Below, piece by piece: positions 24,710 through 39,500 of a stretch of DNA of 64,000 bases. Position 1 is the first letter of the stretch; each line of letters begins with the position of its first letter. The position numbers and the translations under genes were made by a program. Under the pieces are notes generated by a model that worked only from the letters and a program-made list of their open reading frames with translations, ran no database searches and was not told where the DNA came from. Source of the DNA: Tubulanus polymorphus (lineage: Eukaryota > Nemertea > Palaeonemertea > Tubulaniformes > Tubulanidae); contig NC_134026.1 of NCBI RefSeq assembly GCF_964204645.1, positions 5,022,001 through 5,086,000 of the forward strand, written 5' to 3'.

Positions 24710-27700
24710 TCAAATACTCTGATTTCTTATTGATTTGGCTTCATCGAAATTTTTAGCGATTTCGTGGGCGATTTTACTCATTCCGATATGACTCATATTG
24801 GCCAATATTGCCACGACGACGCCTTTTGGGTACGTAGCGGTCCCCGAGGTGCTTCCAACCGCCGGATTATCTAAATCAGCCTCGGGTAAACAGAGCAGTA
24901 AACTGCTCGCGCCCATAGCCGCGCCCGTGTGGAACGTACAAAACCGGTGAAATTTACCGTTTCCGAATTTTCGAATGTACGGCACGATCACCCATCCGAG
25001 ACCGAAATAAGTATCTTTATCCCAGTACGAGGCGGTCCCATCAACCGGAGCCCATAACTGATCCATCGTACTCGCGTGTAGAAACCCAGCACGATCAGAC
25101 GACTGCGCGTATAGAAACGAGAGATCGTGTGACTGTTCGTTGTAACCGCTATCTTTCGACGGAAATTTAATTTTTGATTTTTCGTCTCTCGATTCCGACG
25201 ATGTTTTGCTGTCGTGACGATTTTGATAACTGTACATCATCACGTTACCGAATTGAACTAAGTCACCCGCCGTCGACAGTAGGCCCCCTGCCGCCCATTT
25301 ATAAGAGTTATCCACATACGCCGAGTTTTTCAGCACACCATTTTTAGCGCGATCGTAATACCTGAAAAAAAAATAAAAAACAAAATTGATTATGAGTAAA
25401 TAATTATTTGATGGCCTGCCTTATCATAGAATGTTTTAGATTATGGTATATGAAAGTCCCCATATACAGTCAAAGCTTGTTATAACGCCAATCAAAATTT
25501 TTGCAGTATAACCAAAATGACGATCGTGAGAATTGACATAGTATACACAACCTGATTATTAACCAAATCTAGAATTAGACATCAGTTGATCTTAATTTAG
25601 GAAGGGTCAAGAACTTAGCTCATTACATTTAGATAAAAGTAAAAAAATGATACAGTAGATGTGTGATACTACCGACCACATGGATTGATTCTTAACCAAA
25701 AACTGGAAACGTCACTGACGAAAGATCGTTGGCGGTTTAACGAATGTTTTCTCTATGAGTTTGAATAGGACCATTAGGCCTATAGGATTTCGTTGGGGTT
25801 ATGGCGGAGGGTGAGAGGTGGTTTAACGAGAGCTATTTACATACGCATAGATACCAAAATGAACTGTGCACAATGAAATTCTTGGGGATAGGCGAATTTG
25901 GCGGTTTTACAGATGGCGGTATAACGAGCTTTGACTGTATTCAGTTCGCGTACACGTAAAACTGTCACATTCTTTGCACCGATGTCTTCAGCATCTACAA
26001 AACCTAGCTCAATATATCACTGCTAGATTCATGGTTTTTTTAGACGTCAAAAATGTATATTTTTGTTTAACCTTCGACCTGGACAAAATAACTGGGTTAT
26101 CTAATCCCGCAATATTAATGAACTACAATGTATTATGGAAAATTCTAAATCTAAATTGGCTTTCTTTCCTAAAAACCAAGATGGCTACCCCAAAATCCCC
26201 CATGACATGATAAAATTGCCTGGTTATGGTTGTGATTAGATCCAATCACAATGACCATTTGATAATTTGATTCAGAGGACATGTTCTTCAATTTGATTTG
26301 AGTTCGATATCAATAAGCTTAGATAATAAAAGTTCTAATTAAGTTATACATCAAACTGACCTTGACCGATTGTTAATAATAGGTGAATTCTCGTCTAAAT
26401 ACGTTTCATTCATTCCTAATTGTTTGAACAATAACTCGAACAGTTTCGTGATTTTGATGCCGGATGTCTCTTCGATTGCAGCGCTGACCAGCGTCCAAGC
26501 CGGTGTTGAATAAAGGAACCGCGTGCCTGAATAGAGATCACAATTTTATCGATCAACAAGTACAAGAGTTGCTGAAAACTTGGTTTATTTAAACTAACAG
26601 TTAAACCATTGAAATGTCTGTTAAAACCATTAACCACCGATTGTTGAAAGAAGAACGAATCTAAAGTCTATGGATATTTTGATGATTAGACCAAGAACCA
26701 TATCGTCACAGAATCAAATAATACATCATTAACTTCTTATAATGATTTTCAAGAGTTTTAAGAAAATAATTCTTTGATTTAGATGAACTTTTACGGAATC
26801 AATAAACCAGGACCCACTTTCACTGTTCTGAGAATTGACGAAAATAAACTTATTCTCACAACTCTGCAACTGGATCCTGATGATTTTTCTGAAGAAATTT
26901 CTTACCAGGTTCAAATATCAAAGGGTCATTTCTGAATAAATCAACAGATTTCTCCAAACTATCGAAGTATCTTTGATTTTTCATTTCACTCTGAGCGAAT
27001 TCATCTTTCTGTTTCTGTAAAGCGTCGATCGTAGGATTTTCACGTTGTTTTTTGGGTCTGATCTGACGGTCGATTTTCTCAAACTCATCTTTCACTTTTT
27101 CAGGATCTTTTTCATAATGTCGCACGCCGGAACGATGTGACACTAACTGACGTATTGTTATATCAACCTAGCATCGAAATCATGAAAAACAAGTTGTAGA
27201 ATTTTGCCATATACTAGAAGTTAAAACCAGACCTTATGATTTCTTTCAACTCTCAACCCACTACAGTAAGCGCCATATTTCAGGCTTCCTTCCCCCGATG
27301 AAGGGGAGAGGCAAGACGAAAACCGGGATTGATTTGAACCCGTGAACTCACTGATTGACGAGGGACCAGTGACCGATGGTTTAATCCACTCAGTGACTAC
27401 AACTCTTCATCAGTCAAACCACAATGTCTTATTTTCGGATGGTTGCATGCGAATAGAGCAAAACATCGGACAGATGCTGCTGACCAAATCAGTTTGTTAT
27501 GAGAAGCATTTCTTTGAAGGATAACCAGAACATTTACTAATCAATAGTTAAGTCTAAAGTGCTACGTACATTTTTGCCTTGGAATGTTTTCTGCGGCCAT
27601 GACGTCACGTATTGTTGAACCGGTTTATCGATGTCAATTTTTCCAGCTTCCATCAGTTTAGCGAGAATACTCATCGTAATTGGTTTACTGATACTAGCGA

Positions 27701-29067
27701 TTCTCATCACTGTATCAGCAGTACACGGTACTCGGTTTTCTACATCCGCGAAACCAATACCTACAACAACAATCAACTCTCTCTTCACTTTCTGTGGCCA
27801 CTTTCCACCCATTTACAAATTCCATGGGTTTTCCAGGTCAAGGGCCACCTTGCATTAACACTGGTCAGAATAGTGACAATGAAATATCTGCTCAAAAAAA
27901 TTGTGAAAAATCTATGAATATACGTGGGAAAAATTCTCAAAAAGTACTCGTACCATTGAAATACATGTATCTCGATGCCATTTTATGCAAAAACTTTGTG
28001 AAAATTTTAACAAAATCTGTCCAGATTGTGATCAGTAACTGCTTGATGTACACCTTAACATGAAAAAATCTGGAAATCCTGGTATTCTGTTGTGACAAAA
28101 GCCAATTGTTTGTAAGGATGTGAAAAAATTTAAAAATTCCAGAGTTAATCCATCTGACCCTTGAAATAATCATCATACAAGCCATAAGAATGTTGATAAG
28201 TACCTTCAGCCCACACTTTATTGCCATCAACAGAAACAGCTACACTCAATCCGGGAATTCCATACTCCGTCTGAAAAACAAAAACATGTAGGCTAAAACC
28301 ACGTGAAGTGACCAGAAATATTAATGACTTAATATCAAAATCTGCTGTCTGGACCCCATGAATCCCCTCTCAAACATCATTCTTCCAATTTATGATCATC
28401 TAAACTACATCAGAGATATTTCTACAAACTAATAGACATTTTATCGGCACACTTTCAAAACCGATCGTCTACACTTCACACTACATTTGGTGAAGGGGCA
28501 TGGGGGGTGGGGTCACAGGCTGCAGATTGTGTCATTATTCTAAACTTAAACTTAAGTTATCTAAGCACTGAATCAAATTTTTTGAGAATTACGAAGCCGA
28601 GGTTTCCTTACTTGAAATTTAGCGATCAGTTGTTGGCAGTCGGATATCGCGTGGTCAAAATATTCATTACTACCCACATTCATTCTCTGATCCATATTCT
28701 GAAAACTGCTTCTTTTACGAGACCAACACTCGGTCTTTGGGCTGCTAGGACCTCGTTCATCATCAGAACTGGACCGCAGCCCATCTGTCACATCTCCGGT
28801 ATCATCTTCTTTATCTTTTTCAAATTTTCTACGTACATGGTGAAGATCGGAAGCTATTGTAACTCCTAATCCGGCTATAAGACACCAAGTAGCCAACCGA
28901 ACACATGTGATTATTCCACCACCTGCAAACCATCTTCTGATTCCCCTCATACTCTTATCAAATCCATCCACTTCAGGCTCAACACGAAATTTCTCAACCA
29001 TATTTTGCTGGCGGTGGTTGGTAGTGCAACGTTTTTTGGGCTGATTAGGTTGAAGAGGCTCGGTCAA
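24710..29067 (-). CDS. LACTB: LACTB, mitochondrial serine beta-lactamase-like protease
   Basis: Exons on the minus strand: 29067-28612, 28270-28204, 27760-27570, 27167-26906, 26526-26361, 25361-24710. They total 597 codons plus stop, and all phases join. LACTB is a mitochondrial intermembrane-space serine protease of the penicillin-binding/class C fold; the mammalian protein forms filaments and affects lipid metabolism. A hydrophobic segment at about 51-75 is the expected membrane part of the N-terminus. The nucleophile motif SISK lies at 197-200. The motif YVDNSYKW is at 396-403, and HTG at 525-527 corresponds to the KTG box. The insert between SHRSGVRHYEKD and FRNDPLIFEPG (exon at 26906) is charged, as in the human protein. 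The first Met is assumed; a second at codon 23 is possible. Confidence 0.92.
27316..27401 (-). repeat. Possible tRNA-derived SINE head in a LACTB intron
   Basis: On the minus strand, TCACTGAGTGG resembles an A box and GGTTCAAATC a B box, about 45 nt apart as in tRNAs with a long variable arm. It is followed by AATCCCGG, similar to the element at 24294. It lies in the intron between the LACTB exons at 27570 and 27167. Confidence 0.42.
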
Positions 29068-30013
29068 CTGAACCCGATCTAATGTCTATTTCAACTTGAC
29101 TTGAGCAGGAGAGCACATCAGGTGGCCTAAAATTTAGCTCAGTCAGTTTTGAAGGTACCGGTACATAGGCCTACCTGATCACCCGTAGGTGTAATAAAGT
29201 AATTTTGAATTTGGTGTCGAGTCGAGACTTGAACAGTTTCCTGGCGATACTTAATCCGGAAATAAGAAATCTGGGAAAACCCGTTCACTTCCTTGTTTCT
29301 GCATAAAAAAATCTTTAAATATTCCTTAAATATTCGAATCGATATGGTCAGACTAACACGTTAGAAAATGAACGTGAGTATGAAAATATTTTAGCTTAAG
29401 TTGATTGGTTGACATCACCTAAAATAAGACTGATGCCTTTGAAGATTAGAATTTCAAAAATTAAGACTATTCAAAATCAAAAATACATTCCTTCAAGCAA
29501 TTTCAAGGATTCAAAATACTCGTTAAGTACGGCAAAGTATGGCATATAGTTACAATTGTATTAAATCTGATCCACCTTTAAAATATCAAATTTAGTGCCC
29601 TGGGCCCGGTTGTAGAACTTAATTGGCCTACTCTGTAATGTTGCAACGCCGGCAATATCCAATACCATTAACTTTTTATTTTCTAGGTTTTACTGCTTTT
29701 ATTGGCATTGTGTGGATTGAAATCATACACCAGTACCCATGCCTGTATGTATTGGTTGCAATTTCTTACTTTTTGGATGTTGGGCCAAATTACTCGAATG
29801 AATAATTTGGTACTGACTGGATCCATACTATTATTGTCAACTGCATCAAGTCCCTGTCTGTGCTGATGATTATTTGCCTGACATTAAGATACAGTACCTG
29901 TTATCATGAACACACATTCATTACCTTTTTAATCTATGATTTTACACTGCAATTCCCTAAGAGGAATTATGTAGGCCTATATTTATGTATATAGTGTGAT
30001 ATTCTATTTGTAG
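29068..30013. other. Shared 5' region of LACTB and NAGLU
   Basis: LACTB (-) and NAGLU (+) diverge from here. The NAGLU signal-peptide exon must lie in this stretch, because the first exon I can place starts in phase 1 with mature-protein sequence. I found no candidate with matching phase and a convincing hydrophobic N-terminus. Confidence 0.5.
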
Positions 30014-33000
30014 ATTACTTAAACTATCACACGAAAGTCAATCAATCCATACAGAAGGTAGCTGTGGAAAAACTCATAAATCGTCTAATTCCACATAGAG
30101 CCAATAGTTTCAGTGTGCGCATAGTACCAGACTTAGGAAAACATGATCAATTTAACGTAAGTTTAATCTACACTTTCTTTTTATGTTCCATTTTCAAGGT
30201 TATATGACGAATGCTTACTGCATTGGCTTATTGCATATAAAAGTAAAGATTTTTTGCCTTCTAGCTCATCTCAAAAAACAACCGAGTGTATATCAGTGGT
30301 AATTCTGGTGTAGCAGCCGCGTGGGGATTCCACTATTTCCTCGTACAGTATTGTAACAGTCAGATCACATGGGCTGGAAAAAACATCGACATGCCGGCAA
30401 ATTTGCCAAATATCTCGGAGCCTGGAATAACAGTGACCGCAAATGACCAGTAAGTAGCAGTATGATCGTAGCAGGTGTACCTTTTTTTTCAAAAATTTGT
30501 TAAGAATTTCGATCAATATTAACTTCCTATAGATTTCGCTACTACGCAAACGTAGTGACATTCAGCTATTCGTTTGTCTGGTGGAACTGGACGCGATGGG
30601 AGCAAGAGATTGATTGGATGGCTATGAATGGAATAAATTTACCACTCGCATTTGTTGGCCAAGAGTATATATGGAAAAAGGTTAGATTTAACACATCTCA
30701 AAAAGAAACGAAAATTCATTTCTAGGCCACAAGTTAGGTTTGTCTTCATACACATTCATTTTCCATACGTTCTTTTTCAGCTCTACCTTAAATTTGGTTT
30801 TGAAGAAAAAGATATCATATCACATTTTGGCGGGCCGGCATTTCTCGCTTGGTGGGTCAGAAAAAGCAAGAACCTAAATCTGCAATAAATTTCAGTTCTT
30901 TTAGTTATCACAATCGATTCATGTTAATGGATGTCAAAATTTTACAGGTCACGAATGGGTAATCTAAGAGGATGGGGTGGACCTCCGCCTAAAAGTTGGT
31001 TTGATACGCAACACCAGTTACAGTTGAAAATCATATCAAGAATGCGAGAATTTGGTATGCTGCCAGTATTACCAGCATTTGCTGGACATGTCCCAGAAGC
31101 ATTTACAAGGTTAGTTGGCCTATATACAGCTTATTACCTACAGCAATATTAGTGTGTTTTTGCAGCCCACTTCGGACCGGCTATCATGTTCACACTTTTC
31201 ATCAATTTGTCCAATGACCGTAGACGGAATGCAGTCATCATCCAGATTACCGTATGAATCGATTTCGCTGGATGAATGCAAAATTGAGGATCACTGATTA
31301 CACTCTAAAAATTACATACTGTTTCTATTTTCAGGTTGTTCCCAAATGCATCTGTTTCAAGATTGCCGAAATGGAGTCATTTTAATTGCACTTATTCATG
31401 GTAGGCACCCCCTACAACTCGTAAAACCTTCAATTCCCTTAGTTTTAATACATGTTTACACCAGTTTCATGATGATATACGTACCAGTATTTTATTCTTC
31501 TAGTACATATTTGTTGGATTTTGAAGATCCTCTTTTTACAAAAATTGGTAAAGAATTCATGCATCTAGTAAGTTTCAAATTCTTTTCGGAAAAAACAGTG
31601 CATATACTTAAAATCTACGTGTACTTTATTTTCATATGTTGTCGCCGGTATTTCATCATGTGCAATAATTGTAGGTAATAGAACATTATGGAACTGACCA
31701 TATTTACAACTGTGATTCATTCAATGAAATGACCCCAACATCAAGGTTAGTTCAATTGCTGACTTGTAAATCATGATGAGATATACAGTCAAAAAGAAAT
31801 TCTGCTTTGCTTAAGCTACCTTTATTTTGTAAATACCGGTATGTCTTGCTAGTCTGAATGTTGTTTTATCTACTATTCCAAAAGTGATCCTGCTTATCTA
31901 AGGAAATCTGGGAAAGCAATTTACACTGCAATGGCATCAACAGATGAGAAAGCAATTTGGTAAGTTTCCACCCATTTCGACTTGTAATGGTTACCAGTTA
32001 TCAGAAGGAATTGAATGAATACCTGTCAAAATACTGCAATGGTCTTTTTAGGCTGATGCAAGGCTGGCTATTTTTAAACGATGCAGAATTTTGGCAAGAA
32101 GAGCAAGCAAAAGCACTTCTTACTTCAGTTCCTCAGGTACCGATATATTCCATGAAATATCATTCTATGGTATATTCCACTGATTGCATATATCCTATAC
32201 AAACTATTTTCCCATCCACTTTATACTAGCGTATTCTCTCTACAGGGTAAGATGTTAGTGTTAGATTTGATGGCGGAGCAATTTCCACAGTGGAAACGTC
32301 TCAATTCTTTCTACGGACAACCATTTATATGGTGCATGCTTCATAATTTCGGAGGAGCGTTAGGGATGTATGGCAGGTTAGACAGCATCAATAAGGTCGG
32401 TCTATGAGTTACAATAAACATAGTGAGAAATGATGATTAGTAATTCGTATTTGATGATTAGCGATTAGTTCATTTAAATCTGTTAGGTATAGGGAATCAT
32501 GTTATTTACTTCAATTTATGCATTTTAGGGTCCGATTTTGGATCGTGAGAATTCGACAATGGTCGGTATAGGATTGTCTATGGAAGGAATAAATCAAAAT
32601 GAGCTTGTTTATCAGTTCATGTTAGAAAATTCATGGCGTCAAACACCAGTTAACATCAGCAGCTGGTGAGTGTATGGTAAACACTAGATGTACAGTATGT
32701 GAAACCATGAAACGGTCCTTCATTGATTAATTCATTTTCAGGTTAATGCATTACACAAAAAGCAGATACGGATTTGAAGATGTAAATGTTAATAAAGCCT
32801 GGCAGATGCTTTCTGTAAGTGTCACCAAAATATCCATAATGTGTCTAGTAGAAAAAATCCACTAACGCAACTTGTATATCCATCCATAAGCATATTTTTA
32901 TCATTCACTATTGCAGAGGCATGTTTTAAACTGTAAGGACAATTTCCGTCATCATGGAAAGTACATCATTACAAAACGACCTAGTAGATATGTTAAACCA

Positions 33001-34473
33001 GAGGTATACTACCAGTAGTTCGCATTTAAACCCTTAAACTGATATACCCTATACTGTTCAAATAGAAGTGTCATTGTCTATCTTTTAAAAGTGTAATTAA
33101 CCCATCACAGGCATAAAAACAAAATATGAAGATGAAAACAAGCTCGTATTGGTGTGATGATAAGTGAGGTTCGGTTATGATAAGGATTACAATATACATG
33201 TATATATTCTTTTTAGATTTGGTATAACGCCATTGAGGTCTTCAAATCGTGGTCATTACTTTTGAAAGCGGACAAACGCTTATACCAGAGTCCATTATTT
33301 CAGTGAGCAACTTAGAATGAGAAAATATTATATGCAATATTAGAACATTAGTCTGTCTTGTACACAGCTGCTGAGTGATTTTGAAAACCATGTCCTCAAA
33401 CTTGTGGCTGCATTGCCAGGATTCTCCAAAAAAAGGCATTTCGTTGACATATGATAGGTAATTTTATATACATGCAAATCTATTTACAGATATGATCTTG
33501 TGGACATCACTAGACAATCATTGCAAGTATTAGCCATTCGTTTTTATGCAGCCATAATTAGTACCTTTACCTTAAAGAATATACCTAAGCTCAGGTAAGA
33601 CTAATAGTACAACTTGACTTGACGAACAAAATAGTTGCTTTTATAGTATATTCAGATTATCAATAGACAATGAGCTTTGTAAATAATTTTTTCAGGGAAG
33701 CTGGTCAAAATATGGCAATGCTACTTACTGACTTAGATGATATCTTAGCAACTGACTCCAATTATCTTCTTGGTAACTGGTTAAGCAGTGCTAAAAGTAT
33801 TGCTAAAGATGAAACAGAAAAACGTCTCTATGAATTCAATGCTAGAAATCAAATCACACTCTGGGGTCCTCAGGGAGAGGTAAAGTACCAAAACAAATGA
33901 TTCTTAGTAATTTCTGTTCAAAATCAAATCCTGGGATTAATGTAGCGAGTGTACCTTTTTTATTTCACCTAACTCCAGATCAAAGATTATGCTACTAAAC
34001 AATGGTCAGGTATAGTCAAGGATTACTACAAACCAAGATGGCAGCTTTTTGTAAATCATTTGATAACATCACTTGAAAAGGTAATACATTTTCACTGAAA
34101 TGTAAATCTATCTTAAGATTAACCAATTATTTTTACATCAAAACTATTGGTAAATTTACGCATTCTTTGTTTGTTTCTTTTCTAGGGTCAGAAGTACAAT
34201 CAAAGCATATTCGTTGAAGATGTATTTAAAAGCGTCGAACAACCATTTACCTACAGTCGGTCTAGTTACCCTACAACACCAGTCGGAAGCACAGTCCCAC
34301 TTGCCCAGAAACTCTATCAGAAATACAGTCCGTACATGAGCGGGAAACTAAACCGTCGCTTCTTTCGCAAAGTTCTACAATTCAGGAATTTCTCTGAAAC
34401 TGGCAAAAAGCAGCGAAGGAAAAAGTTGCGTAATTTGTTGAACTGGATGAACAAACAAAACATAGCCAAATGA
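30014..34473 (+). CDS. NAGLU: Alpha-N-acetylglucosaminidase, lysosomal (NAGLU), 5' end incomplete
   Basis: Removes terminal alpha-N-acetylglucosamine during heparan sulfate breakdown in lysosomes (glycoside hydrolase family 89). Exons: 30014-30156, 30265-30449, 30533-30680, 30781-30851, 30948-31109, 31335-31400, 31504-31567, 31675-31745, 31885-31959, 32052-32136, 32246-32395, 32529-32665, 32742-32814, 32917-33003, 33217-33302, 33490-33594, 33696-33879, 33979-34080, 34186-34473; all phases join. Family blocks in order: [83 protein letters not shown] and YYKPRWQLF. The Glu of FNEM and the Glu of MEGINQNE match the two catalytic acids of the human enzyme. The C-terminal end is longer and more basic than in human. 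Only the signal-peptide exon is missing. Confidence 0.93.
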
Positions 34474-35599
<1,126 letters not shown>

Positions 35600-36114
35600 A
35601 GTGAAAATTTGCCTCGAATCCGTCTATTTGAACAGATGCTCCTTCACATTTTCAATCGTTGCTTATCTTCTCAAATCAATTACCGGTCGCTGTACAATCT
35701 ACAGAGCAAATTATACCAACAATCTATTTCTGGTATAATTTTCTAGATTGCGTTAAATTTGAAAATGTATTAAAGACAATATTCATCTAATATTTCATCC
35801 GGCCTCTCAACCCACTTACTATGGACATTATATAATATACAGTGTTTGGATCATTCCCCTCTTGAGACAGATCCCAGCGAGTCTCCATTCTTGACGAGAC
35901 AATTCGTCAGAAGAAAATCACCGATATAAGATGAACTCCCAGTCGGAAAAACCCCGCAAATGCTCGTATCTACCCAGAATCTACCGAGGAGAAATACATT
36001 ACTGAATAATTGAAGTTCTCTGAGAAAATTCGAGGCAGAAAACCAATTTGCAAACGGAACGGGATACGTTCGCCAAAAATGTTTTCCGTTCCAAGGACGC
36101 ATTCAAAAAAATAG

Positions 36115-36187
36115 ATTACTGACAAAATAGAAGTCTGATATTTCTCCTATTACTGACAAAATAGAAGTCTGATATTTCTCCTATTAC
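36115..36187. repeat. 34-bp direct repeat, two copies plus a 5-bp start of a third
   Basis: A unit beginning ATTACTGACAAAATAG occurs at 36115-36148 and again, identical, at 36149-36182, followed by ATTAC. Confidence 0.9.
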
Positions 36188-36313
36188 GCTGATTGGTCTT
36201 ATTCTATTGATCTTCATATTTTCGCTTGAGTAAATGTGTACGATCGTCACTAACAATGTAAGGATTTACTGGAATTTATTACACACCAGAACACGCCCAA
36301 CGAGATTGACAAA

Positions 36314-36318
36314 CTATA
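36314..36318. repeat. Left target-site duplication (CTATA)
   Basis: CTATA directly precedes the 5' LTR and is repeated directly after the 3' LTR at 42636-42640. Five-base duplications are usual for BEL/Pao integration. Confidence 0.9.
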
Positions 36319-36512
36319 TGTTTCGAAAGTTCGGTTACTAAGCCGCTCATCTGGTTTGTGTTTATATATTTACTGTGGATGACATCTTGTTTATGTTTAT
36401 TCTCCATCTATGTGAAATAAAATCAGTCACTTCCAAGGTTTCGTAGTAACCAGACGTGTTGCTTCTTTCTCTCGGATCTGTCCCCTCTGGTCGAATCGAA
36501 CCTTTCACGACA
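36319..36512 (+). repeat. 5' LTR (194 bp)
   Basis: Runs from TGTTTCGAAAG to TTTCACGACA. It contains AATAAA at 36417-36422. By eye it is identical to the 3' LTR. Confidence 0.93.
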
Positions 36513-36514
36513 TT

Positions 36515-36533
36515 TTGGTGCCGTGACCAGGAT
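36515..36533 (+). promoter_or_regulatory. Primer-binding site of the retrotransposon
   Basis: TGGTGCCGTGACCAGGAT starts four bases after the LTR. The initial TGG pairs with the CCA end of a tRNA. I do not assign the tRNA species. It overlaps the start of the Gag-Pol frame (ATG at 36532). Confidence 0.65.
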
Positions 36534-39500
36534 GGGGTCAGAAGGAAGGCTAACGGCAATCAGAAGGGCCCAACGGGGCCAAATGACGAAGATTTTCGGA
36601 AAAACGGAAGAAAAACTAGCAGAGATTCTACTCGTCGATGAAAGTTCAAGAACTCTGGAAACTGTTCAACCGTTCTCCACTTTAATCGACGCGCTGTTCA
36701 CAAAATTCGAATATTTACGACAATTAGACCAACAATTAATGGATGAAATCGTTGATGAAACCGAGTTAACTAACACTATAGTTGAATCAGATGATTATCT
36801 CACTGAGATACAAATCAAACTCGGTCGATTCAAACTGAACTTGGATAATCTACTAGCGAAGATACCAAAACCACAATCGCTAAACGAATCTGTAAGTACC
36901 ATCAATCGAAGCAGTACTACCTCAACCGGCAGTAAAAAAGTCAATCTACCAAAATTGGCTCTCCCAAATTTCGATGGTGACATTTTGAAATGGTCTACTT
37001 TCTACGATAATTTCATCTCAGCCGTCGATAGCGATCCGCATTTGGACGATATCCAGAAGTTTCAATATTTGGTCGCACAACTCACTGACGAAGCAGCGCG
37101 TACCATAGAAGGTCTGCAAATAACTAGCGCTAACTACAAAGAAGCTCTGACGATCTTAGTAGAAAGATACGGTCAACCTCACAAGATCGTGAACGCGTAC
37201 ATCAGAGCTTTATTAGATTTGCAGCCACCGCAGGATCACGAGAGTCTACGCGAATTTTACGATTCTTTGGAAACATATATTCGAGGATTGCGCGCGCTCG
37301 GGAAATCGGAAGATGCGTTCGGTGACATACTCGTTCCGGTAGTCTTCGATAAGCTACCGAGTCCCGTCAAAACACAAATTTCACGGGAGCACGGAGACCG
37401 CGCCTGGACACTTAAAGAACTACGCGACGCGATCCGAAAGGAAATACAAGCTACACAGGCAGGAGCGAGCTGCGTCAACTTCGATAATGAAAAATTATCC
37501 GCTCTTCATATAAGCACTAAAACGAGGAAAAATCCGGCCTCGAAAAACAACAGTTGCGCGTTCTGCAAGGGTCCACATACGGCGTTCTCATGCGATATAA
37601 TCGTTAACCCAAAAAAGCGACAAGACATCATAAAGGCAAATCGTAAGTGTTATAACTGTTTTGGCAATCACATGGTAACAGCTTGCCAATCGAAATATCG
37701 TTGTAAGGTTTGCAAAGGCAAACACCACACTGCTATTCATATAGATCGAAATACTGATACGCATATTGAATCAAAAAATATTCATGTCAATATAGCTCCA
37801 ACTTCAAGTCCTGTTCTCTTGAAATCGGCTATTGGTCAAATAAATTATGGTTCGAATTCGACCACGGTAAATATCTTGTTTGACGAAGGAGCGCAGTGCT
37901 CATTCATCACTAAAAAGTCGGTAAATGAATTAGGTGTCCGATTGGACAAATTTGAAAAGCAAGATGTAAATATTTCCACCTTTGGTGACAATTCGCCTGG
38001 GGCACGTACTCTACGGAGTATAGATTTAAAACTTCGTACGCGTAAAGGCGAAATTGGTTTACGTGCATTAGTTGTACCGGAAATATGTCCACCAATTCAG
38101 AACAATGTAAAACTTGCTGTGACAAATCACCCGTACCTTCGAAATTTACCATTAGCACCGTACGTCAACACCAGCAATTGTGAAATTAATCTATTAATCG
38201 GTGCTGATTATTACTGGTCGATCGTAGAGAATGAAGTGGTTAGAGGAGCTGGCCCGACAGCTGTCAGTTCCAAACTCGGGTTCCTTCTATCAGGACCCAT
38301 CAATTTGAATGCGAATACATCGGTACTCCATACTACCTGTCTTTTGAATACTATACATTCAAACGATGAATTCTCAAAATTATCTAACTACTGGGATCTT
38401 GAAGTAATTGGCATCAAGGAAACGATTAAATCTGAAACAATGAATTTTGAAACGTATCGAGACAATTACCTTAAACGCGATACCAGTGGTAAATATATAG
38501 CCAATTTACCTTGGAAAGAAGATTATCCACCGCTCCCTACCAATTTTGATATTTGTACCGCTAGAACTAGATCTATGGTTAAACGCTTGTCTCCAGAACT
38601 GAGGCAGAAATATAATGCGATAATAGCAGAGCAACTTTCACGCGAATTTATTGAGATAGTAGAAAATGATGACAAGAGCCAGGGCCATTACATACCCCAC
38701 CACTCGGTTAAAAAGGAATCAATCACAACACCGATTAGAATTGTTTATGATTGTAGTTGTAAACAAGGGGATAATCCTAGTTTGAACGACTGTCTCGAAA
38801 GCGGTCCTTCATTAATAAATGATCTTGTGCAGATATTAATCCGCTTTCGCACGAATAACGTCGCATTTACAAGTGATATTGAAAAGGCATTTTTAAATGT
38901 AAAACTCGGTGAAAACGATAGAAATTTCACAAAATTTCTATGGCTATCAGATCCTACGGATCCCGATAGTCCCTTCAAGGTCTATCGTTTCAAATCAGTA
39001 CTTTTCGGGTCCACTAGCTCACCATTCATCTTAAATTCTGTAGTGAAAACGCATCTACAGTCCGAAAATACAGAAATCTCAATCGATATGCAATCAAACA
39101 TATACGTCGATAACGTTCTCAGTGGCTCTCATAACGCTAAAAAAGCAATTGAATATTTCGAAGAAGCCACGAATACTATGAGCAGGGGTGGATTTATTTT
39201 GAGATCATGGGCTACAAACGACCCAGAACTAAGATCGTTGATAAAACAACAGGCAATGGGTGAGAATAATGAAATCGTCAATGTCGTAGGGTTACAATGG
39301 GATACGATTAGTGATACTCTTCAGTTTTCAAAGGCCATAAAAGACCCAGCTATGTGCACTCAGTCTGTGGTATCTAAGCGGGAAGTTGTGAGCGTAACAG
39401 CGTCACTATTTGACCCCCTTGGTCTCCTCTCGCCTGTGCATATTCAAGCTAAAATGTTTATCCAGAAATTGTGGCAATCTAAACAAACTTGGGATGAACC

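Noticed and set aside
29623-29805. 60-codon ORF with a hydrophobic part as the NAGLU signal exon
   Set aside because: It lacks a plausible donor in the needed phase after the hydrophobic part, and its first codon is not ATG.
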